From Polaribacter litorisediminis (GTDB lineage: Bacteria; Bacteroidota; Bacteroidia; Flavobacteriales; Flavobacteriaceae): DNA of 64,000 bases. The first letter of the stretch is position 1. The number at the start of each line of letters is the position of its first letter. The stretch lies in the NCBI RefSeq assembly GCF_019968605.1, contig NZ_CP082966.1:669001-733000 (forward strand), given 5' to 3'. The notes below the pieces were generated by a model. It saw nothing but the letters and a program-made list of their open reading frames with translations. It made no database searches and was not told the origin of the DNA. The position numbers and the translations under genes are program-made. Positions 1 to 8,290 of this stretch are shown here, piece by piece.

Positions 1-2
1 TG

Positions 3-1163
3 TATACGGTTACAGATTCTTTGTTCATAGGGAAACCGGAAACACCAAGACCTGCTAAAATGAATTTTAATTTAGTGATGGAAGGTGTACCAATTACCAT
101 CACTAAAAATGTAGTAAGAAGATATGCCGAACGTGATCAGGGAGAAATTTATGAGCCGTTTGAAATTTTACCTTTAATAACAACGAAGCTAAAAAACAAA
201 GTGCTTATTTTTTCTGATGAAACACCTAAAAAAGTAAGTGTGGTTGTAAAAGCTGGTGCAAATTTTATTTCGGGTACTGTGCGTTTACAAGCTCCTGAAA
301 ATTGGCAAATTTCTCCTAATGAACATACCTTTAATATCGAACAGAAAAATGATGAAGACACGGTAACTTTTTTGGTAACAGCTCCAGAGAATGAATCTGT
401 TGGAAAATTAAAAGTAGTGGCATCTGCCAATGGAAAAGAATATAGTAAAGAATTGATAGAAATTAATTATAACCATATTCCTAAACAAGCTGTTTTATTA
501 AGCTCTGAAGCAAAAGTAGTTCGTTTAAATATTGAAAAAGTTGGCGATAAAATCGGGTATATTAAAGGAGCCGGAGATGCAGTGCCAGAAAGCTTACGTC
601 AAATTGGATATACTGTTGAAGAAATTAATCCTTCGGAAATTAATGAAAATAATTTACAAAAATACGATGCCATTGTTTTAGGAATTAGAGCTTATAATGT
701 GGTGAAAGAATTAAAATTTAAGCAAAAATTTTTATTAGCGTATGTAAAAAATGGCGGAAATATGATTGTACAATACAACACCAATAGAGGAGTAGATGTT
801 AAGGCTCCTTATGGTTTAAAATTGTCTAGAGACCGTGTTACGGATGAGTTGTCTGAAGTAATTATTTTAGATGAAACACATGAACTCTTAAATTTTCCAA
901 ATAAAATTACACAAGAAGATTTTAACGGTTGGGTGCAAGAAAGAGGCTTGTATTTTCCAAATTATTGGAGTCAAGAATATACACCATTGTTTTCTATGAA
1001 AGATAAAGGAGAAACGCCAAAATTGGGAAGTTTATTAATGACAAAATATGGTAAAGGATATTATATGTATACCGGTTTAAGTTTCTTCAGAGAATTGCCT
1101 GCGGGTGTTTCTGGTGCATATAAATTGTTTGCCAATATGCTTTCTGTTGGAAAAGGGAAATAA
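3..1163 (+). CDS. PIG-L family deacetylase, C-terminal part (5' end outside window)
   Basis: The reading frame is open from the first bases of the window, so the start lies upstream and the TTG at 21 is not a credible start. About 386 residues are visible. They show an immunoglobulin-like beta-sandwich (roughly residues 70-150, with the NEW3-like phrase APENWQISP), then a Rossmann-type glutamine-amidotransferase-like domain (phrase YDAIVLGIRAYN, then NGGNMIVQYN). This tail is typical of the ~830-residue PIG-L/LmbE-type deacetylases of Flavobacteriia; the catalytic N-terminal domain is not in the window, so the activity (N-deacetylation of a sugar conjugate) is family knowledge, not seen. The sodium:solute symporter downstream is a usual neighbour and suggests uptake and processing of an amino sugar or similar solute. 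A different enzyme with the same tail cannot be excluded. Confidence 0.7.
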   Translation, partial: YTVTDSLFIGKPETPRPAKMNFNLVMEGVPITITKNVVRRYAERDQGEIYEPFEILPLITTKLKNKVLIFSDETPKKVSVVVKAGANFISGTVRLQAPENWQISPNEHTFNIEQKNDEDTVTFLVTAPENESVGKLKVVASANGKEYSKELIEINYNHIPKQAVLLSSEAKVVRLNIEKVGDKIGYIKGAGDAVPESLRQIGYTVEEINPSEINENNLQKYDAIVLGIRAYNVVKELKFKQKFLLAYVKNGGNMIVQYNTNRGVDVKAPYGLKLSRDRVTDELSEVIILDETHELLNFPNKITQEDFNGWVQERGLYFPNYWSQEYTPLFSMKDKGETPKLGSLLMTKYGKGYYMYTGLSFFRELPAGVSGAYKLFANMLSVGKGK

Positions 1164-1387
1164 GTTTTATAACAAGAGTCTCCCTATCGTTTTGAGCCTT
1201 TTTGAGTTTAAAATAACATGATAAGAATAGTGTTTATTTGTATTAATTAATAATTTTATGAGAACAAGTTTAGCTTTAATTCAGACTTTCGTTAAATGCA
1301 AGACAGCTTATTTCTTTTAGATTTTAGTTTTTTTAGCGGTAAACAATTGCAGGTCAGGATGATAAATAGCTTCAAAAAAAATAAAAA

Positions 1388-1495
1388 ATGAATCAACAAA
1401 AATATAAATGGAAAAAAGAGTATTCGTTGGTTTTAATTGCCAACGTAGTTTACATAATTCTCTTTTATTTTATTACCAATTATTTTACCGTATAA
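1388..1495 (+). CDS. 35-residue single-helix membrane protein upstream of symporter
   Basis: An ATG at 1388 opens 35 codons ending TAA at 1493-1495, three bases before the ATG of the symporter. The product begins MNQQKYKWKKEYS (basic, hydrophilic), followed by one hydrophobic stretch LVLIANVVYIILFYFI and a short polar end, i.e. a single transmembrane helix with the positive N-terminus expected inside. The tight spacing suggests co-translation with the symporter. Small membrane partners are known for some solute:sodium symporters (for example the DUF485 and DUF4212 families), but I do not recognise this one as a member. Function unknown; a structural or regulatory subunit of the symporter is inference. 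The rest of the 335-base gap between 1163 and 1499 shows only a 20-codon ORF without support. Confidence 0.55.
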   Translation: MNQQKYKWKKEYSLVLIANVVYIILFYFITNYFTV

Positions 1496-1498
1496 TTC

Positions 1499-3382
1499 AT
1501 GGATATAGAAAGCAAATTACACGCCATAGACTGGATCATTTTATCTGTAACGCTAATTTCTATTGTAGTTTACGGAGCCTATGTTACTAGAAAAAACGCC
1601 AATGTAAATGATTATTTAAAAGGAGGAAGCGACTCTAAATGGTGGACGATTGGTTTGTCTGTTATGGCAACACAAGCCAGTGCAATTACATTTTTATCAA
1701 CGCCCGGACAAGCGTTTCATAGTGGTATGGGTTTTGTTCAATTTTATTTCGGATTGCCTTTTGCAATGATCATTATTTGTGTGGTTTTTATTCCGATTTA
1801 TCATAAATTAAAAGTCTATACGGCCTATGAATTTTTAGAAGGTAGATTCGATTTAAAAACAAGAAGTTTAGCGGCAATTTTATTTTTAATTCAAAGAGGT
1901 TTAGCAGCGGGAATTACCATTTTTGCGCCCGCAATTATTTTAAGTGCAGTTTTAGGATGGGATTTACTAACTTTAAATATTATCATTGGCTTTTTAGTGA
2001 TTATTTATACGGTTTCTGGCGGAACAAAAGCGGTAAACGTAACACAAAAGCAACAAATGATTGTTATTTTTATCGGGATGCTCATTGCTTTTTTTATGAT
2101 TGTGAGTCAGTTACCAGAAAATATTACGTTTTTAAACGCTCTAGAAATTGCAGGTGCCAGCAACAAAATGGAAGTGTTAGACTTCTCTTTTGATTTAAGC
2201 AACAGATACACAGTTTGGACAGGGATTCTTGGAGGAACTTTTTTAATGCTTTCTTATTTTGGCACAGACCAAAGCCAAGTGCAACGTTATTTATCAGGAA
2301 AATCTGTAAGAGAAAGTCAGTTAGGGTTAATTTTTAATGGATTGTTAAAAGTACCTATGCAGTTTTTTATATTGTTAATCGGTGTAATGGTTTTTGTTTT
2401 TTATCAATTTAATCCTGCTCCATTAAATTTTAATCCAGGTGCAAATGAGCAAGTTAAAAATTCAAAATACGCTCAAGAATATAAAAATTTAGAAGCAAAA
2501 CATATAGCCATAGAAAATTCAAAAAAAGTAATTTTTGCTGATGGCTTTCAGGTAAAGGAAAAACCAATAGTGCAACAATTAAATGTTGCTGATTTAGCAC
2601 TGAAGGATTCGGCTAAAAACATTATTGATAAAGTTGATAAAGAAAATCTACTAGAGAAAATAGAATCTAATGATAAAGATTATGTGTTTATTCATTTTAT
2701 TTTAAATAATTTACCAAGAGGATTAATTGGTTTGTTGTTGGCTGTAATTTTATCGGCTGCCATGTCATCTACAGCATCAGAATTAAATGCATTAGCGAGC
2801 ACAACTGCTATGGATTTATATAAACGAAATGTAAAAGAAGAAAAAAGTGATGAACATTTTGTTAAAGCTTCTAAATGGTTCACGTTACTTTGGGGGTTAA
2901 TTGCCATTTCTGTAGCTTGTATTGCCAATTTATTTGATAATTTAATTCAGTTGGTTAATATTATTGGCTCTATTTTTTATGGGAATGTTCTAGGAATTTT
3001 TCTTTTGGCATTTTTCTTTAAAAAGGTAAATGGTAACGCTGTTTTTAAAGCAGCAGTTATCACTCAAATATTAATTTGCTCTATTTATTATTTTGGAATT
3101 TATAAGCTAGAATCTCAAGGTTTACAGCCTATAATTAGTTATTTATGGTTAAATTTTATTGGCTGTATTTTGGTGTTATTTTTCTCTTTATCATTTGTTT
3201 TTAAATCAATTAATAAACAAAGTAAAATTACTTTAATCGTTACCTCTTTGGCCATTATTAAAATTAGTTTTGACATTTTGAATGATGTTTCCTTAAATAT
3301 AATTCATGTGGTAACATTAATTGCATTATTCTTTTTTCTAGGTTTTTTTAATATTGATAAAACAGCTTTAAATGAACAATAA
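1499..3382 (+). CDS. Sodium:solute symporter (SSS/SLC5 family)
   Basis: The 627-residue product has the repeated hydrophobic segments of the SSS family (about 13 helices) and family phrases such as DYLKGGSDSKWWTIGLSVMATQASAITFLS near the first helices (residues about 40-65) and SGGTKAVNVTQKQQ after helix 5. It couples sodium entry to uptake of an organic solute; which solute cannot be told from sequence. A soluble, lysine-rich insert of about 95 residues (roughly 303-397) splits the transmembrane core, as in several Bacteroidota members. The ATG follows the 35-codon micro-gene by 3 bases, and the stop overlaps the next gene (Gfo/Idh/MocA) by 11 bases, so all three are probably one transcript together with the PIG-L gene upstream. 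Confidence 0.88.
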   Translation: MDIESKLHAIDWIILSVTLISIVVYGAYVTRKNANVNDYLKGGSDSKWWTIGLSVMATQASAITFLSTPGQAFHSGMGFVQFYFGLPFAMIIICVVFIPIYHKLKVYTAYEFLEGRFDLKTRSLAAILFLIQRGLAAGITIFAPAIILSAVLGWDLLTLNIIIGFLVIIYTVSGGTKAVNVTQKQQMIVIFIGMLIAFFMIVSQLPENITFLNALEIAGASNKMEVLDFSFDLSNRYTVWTGILGGTFLMLSYFGTDQSQVQRYLSGKSVRESQLGLIFNGLLKVPMQFFILLIGVMVFVFYQFNPAPLNFNPGANEQVKNSKYAQEYKNLEAKHIAIENSKKVIFADGFQVKEKPIVQQLNVADLALKDSAKNIIDKVDKENLLEKIESNDKDYVFIHFILNNLPRGLIGLLLAVILSAAMSSTASELNALASTTAMDLYKRNVKEEKSDEHFVKASKWFTLLWGLIAISVACIANLFDNLIQLVNIIGSIFYGNVLGIFLLAFFFKKVNGNAVFKAAVITQILICSIYYFGIYKLESQGLQPIISYLWLNFIGCILVLFFSLSFVFKSINKQSKITLIVTSLAIIKISFDILNDVSLNIIHVVTLIALFFFLGFFNIDKTALNEQ

Positions 3383-4352
3383 AACTATAAAATGGGGAAT
3401 TATTGGCCTTGGAAAAATAGCCAATAAATTTGCTACAGATTTAGCGACATTAGACAATGTAGAATTAGTAGCGGTGGCTTCTAGAAGTAAAAAAAAGGCT
3501 ACTAATTTTGCATTCAAACACAATGCCAAAAAAGCTTATAATTCTTATGAATCTTTGGCAAAAGATCCTGAAGTTGATGCTGTTTATATTGCCACTCCTC
3601 ACAGTTTTCATAAACAGCATACTATCTTATCTTTACAGCATAAAAAAGCGGTTTTATGTGAGAAACCTTTTGCCATAAATGCGCAAGAAGTAGCGGAAAT
3701 GGTTGCGGTTGCAAAAGAGAATGATACTTTATTAATGGAAGCTTTATGGACCTATTTTTTACCACATTTTAAACATGTTCTAGAATTGGTAGAAAACAAT
3801 ACTTTCGGAAAATTAAAAAACTTAGAGGCCGATTTTGGCTTTTACATGCCTTACAATACCGAAAGTAGAGTTTTTAGAAAAGAAGTCGGAGGCGGTAGCT
3901 TGTTAGATATCGGAATTTATCCAATTTTTTTGACCCTATCAGTGTTAGGAATACCAAATAATATTGAGGCGTCAGCTACTTTTTTTGAAAACGGAGCAGA
4001 TTCAAGTTGCTCAATGATTTTTGAATATGCCGATGCAAAAGCGTATTTAAAAAGTTCTTTATTAGAGGAGACACCTACCGAAGCAATTTTTACTTTTGAA
4101 GATGCTGTTGTAAAAATCCATAGTCGTTTTCAAGAGCCTTCAAAAATATCAATTTTTAAAGAGGGTTTTGAGGAGATTATGGACTTAGAAGTGAAAACAA
4201 TTGGTTATGATTTTGAAACTAAACATTTTAATCAGTTATTAAGGAAAGGCAAAAAGGAAAGTAATATTATGACTTTTGAGTTTTCTGAAAATTTGATAAA
4301 AACTTTAGATAAAGTTAGACACATTATTGGTTTAGAGTATTCGGTTTCGTAA
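3372..4352 (+). CDS. Gfo/Idh/MocA family oxidoreductase
   Basis: This 326-residue protein has an N-terminal Rossmann fold with GLGKIA at residues 12-17 (dinucleotide binding) and the family signature CEKPFA at 96-101, whose lysine normally takes part in catalysis. The C-terminal half fits the alpha/beta substrate domain; GGGSLLDIGIYP (about 175-186) is the usual segment carrying the catalytic acid region. Members oxidise or reduce sugars, inositols or related compounds with NAD(P). The gene overlaps the symporter end by 11 bases, so the enzyme probably handles the imported solute or a product of the PIG-L deacetylase. Substrate not determinable here. The 242 bases to the next convergent gene hold only a weak short inverted repeat near 4568-4583. 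Confidence 0.88.
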   Translation: MNNKTIKWGIIGLGKIANKFATDLATLDNVELVAVASRSKKKATNFAFKHNAKKAYNSYESLAKDPEVDAVYIATPHSFHKQHTILSLQHKKAVLCEKPFAINAQEVAEMVAVAKENDTLLMEALWTYFLPHFKHVLELVENNTFGKLKNLEADFGFYMPYNTESRVFRKEVGGGSLLDIGIYPIFLTLSVLGIPNNIEASATFFENGADSSCSMIFEYADAKAYLKSSLLEETPTEAIFTFEDAVVKIHSRFQEPSKISIFKEGFEEIMDLEVKTIGYDFETKHFNQLLRKGKKESNIMTFEFSENLIKTLDKVRHIIGLEYSVS

Positions 4353-4594
4353 CATTGAGGACTGTTTGTTATTTAATTTGTAGAATGTCTATCTAATTTT
4401 CTATGTATTTCTTTTTTATCAATTTTACAACTTTCATTTTTACAATCTTCTATTTCTTTTTTATATTTCATATTTCGAACTTAAATATATTAGTTTAGTC
4501 TCGTTCTGTACGTTTAGATTTACGATTTACTAGTGTATTATATGTTCAACATATGATTGTGTTTTTTTGATTAAAAAATCAATTGGAAAACTCC

Positions 4595-5158
4595 CTATTC
4601 TTTTTCCAATTCAATTTTAGAATTACTATTTTCAAATAGATGTAAATAGTCATCAACTTTAAAAATTTTGCTATGAAAACGAGACGTTCTATTTTTACCT
4701 TCTTGTTGCCTTATGATACTTCTGGCAAAACGTCTAATTTCTTGTTTAGAAGTTAATATAATTCCTGGAACAGGAGCACTTTTTCCTTTTTCATCCTTGG
4801 CAACCATGGTAAAATAAGAGGAGTTGCAATGTTTCGTTTTTCCCGTTCTAATATTTTCTGAAATTACACGCAAACCAACGACCATAGAAGTTCTTCCTGT
4901 AAAATTTATAGAAGCTTTTAAAGTCACTAATTCGCCCACTTCAATCGGATTTAGAAAATCTACTTTATTCACAGATGCCGTTACGCAATAGTTGCCTGAA
5001 TGTTTCGAAGCACAGGCAAACGCAATTTGATCCATTAAATTTAAAATATGGCCACCATGAATTTTACCGCTAAAATTAGAGTGAGAGGGTAACATTAATT
5101 GTGTAATGATTACTTGAGATTCACTAATTTGTTTAAACTGTTTTTTAATTTTCGTCAT
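4595..5158 (-). CDS. Acyl-CoA thioesterase, hotdog fold (YciA/BFIT type)
   Basis: A 187-residue single-hotdog protein with the family phrase HGGHILNLMD at residues 34-43; the Asp at the end of this stretch is the usual catalytic residue. It is expected to hydrolyse acyl-CoA to free acid and CoA in the cytoplasm. It carries a charged C-terminal tail of about 45 residues beyond the hotdog core. It is transcribed alone, convergent with the Gfo/Idh/MocA gene and divergent from the cupredoxin gene. On the minus strand a TATTTTTG box (5163-5170) matching the Bacteroidota -7 element sits only a few bases before the ATG, which would leave almost no leader; this is tentative. Confidence 0.85.
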   Translation of the reverse strand: MTKIKKQFKQISESQVIITQLMLPSHSNFSGKIHGGHILNLMDQIAFACASKHSGNYCVTASVNKVDFLNPIEVGELVTLKASINFTGRTSMVVGLRVISENIRTGKTKHCNSSYFTMVAKDEKGKSAPVPGIILTSKQEIRRFARSIIRQQEGKNRTSRFHSKIFKVDDYLHLFENSNSKIELEKE

Positions 5159-5396
5159 AACTCAAAAATACAATTCTTTGGTTTCGGAACTTCTATTTAA
5201 TTTAAAAAAGATTAAATTCAAACCGTTTTATGTCCCTTTTAGGAGCTTTTTTTCCCTTTTAGCTTATTTTTATTGTGGATAATTTCACTTATTTAGTTAT
5301 TTGTTAAACAGTTAAAAGATATTTTATTAGATTTACATCGTTTAACAATAAGCTGAAAATATTAAACAAAAATAACCCAATTAAAACCTTTAAATT

Positions 5397-6017
5397 ATGA
5401 TTAAAAAACTACCTATTATTTTATTTTTTATGATCTCTTTTGGTCTATCATCACAAACAAATACAATTAATATTGATTGGAGCTTTAATTCAACACCAAC
5501 AGCATCAGGCAATGCTAATTCCAGCAGAACTATAGAAGTTGGCGATACTGTTATTTGGAACTGGTATTCAGGTGGAACTCATAACGTGAATAGTCTTGAC
5601 GGTGCTGAAGAAAATTTTGAAAGTGAATTTTTTGGAAATGGTGGCACATTTTCTTTTACATTTACTAGAGTTGGTGTAAATGATTATCAATGTGATTCTC
5701 ATCCAGGTTCTATGTTTGGTAGAATTACTGTAGTTGCAGAAGGCGTTTTAAGTACACAGTCTTTTGATAATTTGGGCACTATAACTATGTATCCAAACCC
5801 AGCTGAAACGAATCTTAATTTCGATTTCCAAATTCAAAATATCGACAAATTAGATATTAAAATATTTAACTTATTAGGCAAAGAAGTATTGTCTAAACAA
5901 ATTTCAAAAAATGACGCTTCTGTAATGGTTTCAAACCTAAATAGTGGAATTTATGTTGTAAGAATTACTTCTTTAAATGGTGAAAATTCAGCAACAAAAC
6001 GTTTTGTAAAACGATAG
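5397..6017 (+). CDS. Secreted cupredoxin-like protein with T9SS type A sorting domain
   Basis: The 206-residue product starts with a Sec signal peptide (residues 1-19, ending near GLSSQ). Residues about 22-115 look like a plastocyanin/azurin-type cupredoxin: a histidine in GGTHNVNS (H62) and the C-terminal ligand loop CDSHPGSM with C99, H102 and M106, the ligand set of a type I copper site. The last ~85 residues form the Por-secretion (T9SS type A) sorting domain: MYPNPAETNLN, LLGKEVLSK and a short basic tail. It is thus probably exported to the outside and bound or released there. An electron-transfer or copper-binding role is inferred from the ligands. Single gene with its own promoter region; no redox partner is adjacent. 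Confidence 0.82.
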   Translation: MIKKLPIILFFMISFGLSSQTNTINIDWSFNSTPTASGNANSSRTIEVGDTVIWNWYSGGTHNVNSLDGAEENFESEFFGNGGTFSFTFTRVGVNDYQCDSHPGSMFGRITVVAEGVLSTQSFDNLGTITMYPNPAETNLNFDFQIQNIDKLDIKIFNLLGKEVLSKQISKNDASVMVSNLNSGIYVVRITSLNGENSATKRFVKR

Positions 6018-6070
6018 TCTAAATGCTTATGAAAGAGTATATTACTCTTTCGCAATGTATTTACAACAAA

Positions 6071-6126
6071 TCTTTGTAATTTTTAATCGGTTTTTTTTGA
6101 AAAATACCTTTTAAAAATTACAAAGA
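6071..6126. repeat. Long perfect inverted repeat between two genes
   Basis: TCTTTGTAATTTTTAA at 6071-6086 is matched exactly by its reverse complement at 6111-6126, with 24 bases between that partly pair again (GG...CC). It lies between the cupredoxin gene and the GlmU-like gene. It could be a terminator for the upstream gene, but the T-tract expected after the stem is weak; a small non-autonomous repeat is the alternative. Confidence 0.7.
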
Positions 6127-6128
6127 TT

Positions 6129-6136
6129 TATATTTG
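6129..6136 (+). promoter_or_regulatory. Putative -7 element of the GlmU-like gene
   Basis: TATATTTG matches the Bacteroidota consensus TAnnTTTG exactly and lies 14 bases before the ATG at 6151. No well-spaced TTTG -33 box is evident (T-rich stretches at 6096 and 6109 are at the wrong distance), so this is only a partial match. Confidence 0.4.
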
Positions 6137-6150
6137 TAAAAAGCTTTTTT

Positions 6151-7326
6151 ATGAATTATATTCTTTTTGATGGCGATGTTAGACAATCGTTATTACCTTT
6201 TACTTATACAAAACCAGTTGCAGATTTAAGAATAGGCATTTTAACCATTAGAGAAAAATGGGAAAAATACTTAGGTTTAACCACCACAACAATTACAGAA
6301 GAATATTTAGAAGAAAAATATCCAATGGTAGAGTTGGAAGAGAATATTTTGATAAATTCATCTTTTTGTCCGACAAAAAGCTTGGTAAAAAAAGTCAAAA
6401 AATTATCAAAAAATGAGGCAATTTTTAAGGGGGATGATGTCCTTGCTTTTTATACTTCAGACTCACAAGAAGCAGTGAATTTTGAAGAATATACCCATAT
6501 TGAGTTTGATGAAGAAATTCTTCAAATAAAAAATACTTGGGATATTTTTGCTTTGAATGATAAAGCAATTCAGCAAGATTTTGAGTTGTTGACAGAAGGG
6601 AGAACGTCACAACCCATTCCTGAGGGCGTTCAGTACATCAACAAAGAAAATATTTTTATAGAAGAAGGCGCAAAAATTACGTTTGCTATTTTAAATGCTA
6701 CCGATGGACCTATTTATGTGGGTAAAGATGCAGAAATAATGGAAGGTTGTGTAATAAGAGGTGCTTTAGCTATGTGCGAGCATTCTGTTTTAAAATTAGG
6801 CGCAAAAATATACGGAGCTACCACTTTAGGACCTCATTGTAAAGTAGGAGGTGAGGTTAATAATTCTGTTTTAATGGGATATTCTAACAAAGGTCATGAC
6901 GGCTTTTTAGGGAATTCTGTTTTAGGAGAATGGTGCAATTTAGGCGCAGATACCAACAATTCTAATTTAAAAAATAATTATGCCGAAGTAAAGTTATGGA
7001 ATTATGAAACGGGGCGTTTTGCAAAAACAGGATTGCAATTTTGTGGTTTAATGATGGGAGATCATTCAAAATGTGGCATAAACACGATGTTTAATACAGG
7101 AACAGTTGTTGGCGTTTCTGCAAATATTTTTGGTAGCGGATTTCCAAGAAATTTTGTTCCGTCTTTTAGTTGGGGAGGAGCTTCTGGTTTTACGGAATAC
7201 AAAACCAATAAAGTTTTTGAGGTTGCTAGTGTTGTGATGAAGCGGAGAAATTTAATTTTTGATGAAAAAGAACAACGTATTTTAGAACATGTTTTTGAAG
7301 AAACGAGTCAGTATAGAAATTATTGA
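6151..7326 (+). CDS. GlmU-like sugar nucleotidyltransferase/acetyltransferase (TIGR03991 type)
   Basis: The 391-residue protein begins MNYILFDGDVRQSLLPFTYT, characteristic of the Bacteroidota 'alternative GlmU' family. The N-terminal ~190 residues resemble a nucleotidyltransferase domain; from about residue 190 onward the sequence has the spaced hexapeptide pattern of a left-handed beta-helix acyltransferase (GPIYVGKDAEIMEGCVIRG, then GAKIYGATTLGPHCKVGGE). The family is thought to supply UDP-N-acetylglucosamine for wall and LPS synthesis (glucosamine-1-phosphate acetylation and uridylylation); which steps this copy performs is not shown. Single gene with a promoter-like box just upstream and a strong terminator downstream. 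Confidence 0.82.
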   Translation: MNYILFDGDVRQSLLPFTYTKPVADLRIGILTIREKWEKYLGLTTTTITEEYLEEKYPMVELEENILINSSFCPTKSLVKKVKKLSKNEAIFKGDDVLAFYTSDSQEAVNFEEYTHIEFDEEILQIKNTWDIFALNDKAIQQDFELLTEGRTSQPIPEGVQYINKENIFIEEGAKITFAILNATDGPIYVGKDAEIMEGCVIRGALAMCEHSVLKLGAKIYGATTLGPHCKVGGEVNNSVLMGYSNKGHDGFLGNSVLGEWCNLGADTNNSNLKNNYAEVKLWNYETGRFAKTGLQFCGLMMGDHSKCGINTMFNTGTVVGVSANIFGSGFPRNFVPSFSWGGASGFTEYKTNKVFEVASVVMKRRNLIFDEKEQRILEHVFEETSQYRNY

Positions 7327-7335
7327 GTTTTTTTT

Positions 7336-7360
7336 ACAAGACACAAGACACAAGACACAA
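7336..7360. repeat. Short tandem repeat, 7-base unit
   Basis: ACAAGAC is repeated three times and followed by a partial ACAA, directly between the GlmU-like stop codon and its terminator. It is probably a slippage product in untranslated DNA. Confidence 0.8.
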
Positions 7361-7363
7361 AAA

Positions 7364-7402
7364 AAAAGCCTAAAAATGTGGAATCATTTTTAGGCTTTTT
7401 TT
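7364..7402 (+). terminator. Rho-independent terminator after the GlmU-like gene
   Basis: AAAAGCCTAAAAATG (7364-7378) pairs perfectly with CATTTTTAGGCTTTT (7385-7399) around a six-base loop and runs into T's. The A/T symmetry would also let it act on the minus strand, for the convergent DUF2807 operon. Confidence 0.85.
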
Positions 7403-7516
7403 TGTGTTTATTAAACTCACTTTTATCTTAAACTATTTTAGATATATAATGCCATCATACATCTAAATTGGTATTCTATTTCCATGTCTTCCCTTCTAGA
7501 AGCTTTAGATAGGCTT

Positions 7517-8251
7517 TTAATTTTTATCAACAACATCTCCAGATCCAGCAGATTTTACGTCGATATATTTAGGTGTTCCTTTGTAGTAAATGCTTCCAGA
7601 GCCTACTATTTTTGCTTTTATTTTAGTTTTTACAGTAGCTCTAATACTTCCAGAACCAGCAACGGTTGCGCTTAAAGCATTCGTAGGTAATTCATAGGCT
7701 TTTATGCTTCCAGAACCAGCAATAGAACAGTTTAATTCATTAGATGTTCCTGATAATTTTATATTTCCAGAACCACCAATATTAGTACTTACCTCTACAG
7801 CATCAATGTTTAAAGTAATGTTTCCCGAACCTCCTAAAGAAGCAGAGAAATCATTTGCTTTAATAGTACCTTCATTTGTAATATTTCCAGATCCACCTAA
7901 AGAAACTTTCTCAATATCCTTATAGGCAACTGTAACCGTTAATCTTTTGGTAGTACTTATATTCATGTTTTTTTGATATTGTATTTGTAAAGTATTTCCT
8001 TTTACTTCTGTTTCTATATAAGGAATAATGTTTTCTTCGCCTTCAATAGAAATAGCACCTTCTTTTCCTTCTACTAGTACAACGTTAAAAGAACCACCTA
8101 CTCTAATTCCATCATAATCTAAAGTCGTTCTGTTTATGGTAACAACATGACCATTTCCTTTAATTTTTTTATTATTGCCTCCCCAACTTTGAGCATGTAC
8201 AGAGAAACTTATGGTACATAAAAGTAAAGCGAATGTGGTTTTTTTAAGCAT
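7517..8251 (-). CDS. Head GIN domain (DUF2807) exported protein
   Basis: A 244-residue protein with a signal peptide (MLKKTTFALLLCTISFSVHA, cut near residue 20). The mature part starts with the DUF2807 'head GIN' pattern (DGIRVGGSFNVVLVEGKEG) and then consists of repeated short units of the form GSGNI/GSGSI spaced about 20 residues apart, as expected for a right-handed beta-helix. Family members are envelope-associated and of unknown function. It is the last gene of the ECF sigma operon, 39 bases after the DUF4097-like gene, so it is probably part of the same envelope response. Confidence 0.82.
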   Translation of the reverse strand: MLKKTTFALLLCTISFSVHAQSWGGNNKKIKGNGHVVTINRTTLDYDGIRVGGSFNVVLVEGKEGAISIEGEENIIPYIETEVKGNTLQIQYQKNMNISTTKRLTVTVAYKDIEKVSLGGSGNITNEGTIKANDFSASLGGSGNITLNIDAVEVSTNIGGSGNIKLSGTSNELNCSIAGSGSIKAYELPTNALSATVAGSGSIRATVKTKIKAKIVGSGSIYYKGTPKYIDVKSAGSGDVVDKN

Positions 8252-8290
8252 GATTTTATTTTTTAGGTTAATTTTTGAGTAATTTTTTGA

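Noticed and set aside
1258..1320. A 20-codon plus-strand ORF after the PIG-L gene
   Set aside because: Too short, no hydrophobic or conserved pattern, and not positioned like the convincing 35-codon ORF downstream.
1408..1590. A 60-codon plus-strand ORF spanning the start of the symporter gene
   Set aside because: It is out of frame with both the micro-gene and the symporter, starts inside the first and overlaps the second.
4373..4471. A 32-codon minus-strand ORF (MKYKKEIEDCKNESC and on) between the Gfo/Idh/MocA and thioesterase genes
   Set aside because: It is in frame from ATG to stop and charged, but very A/T-rich low-complexity DNA gives such Lys/Glu/Ile ORFs easily; no motif, no promoter and no partner gene.
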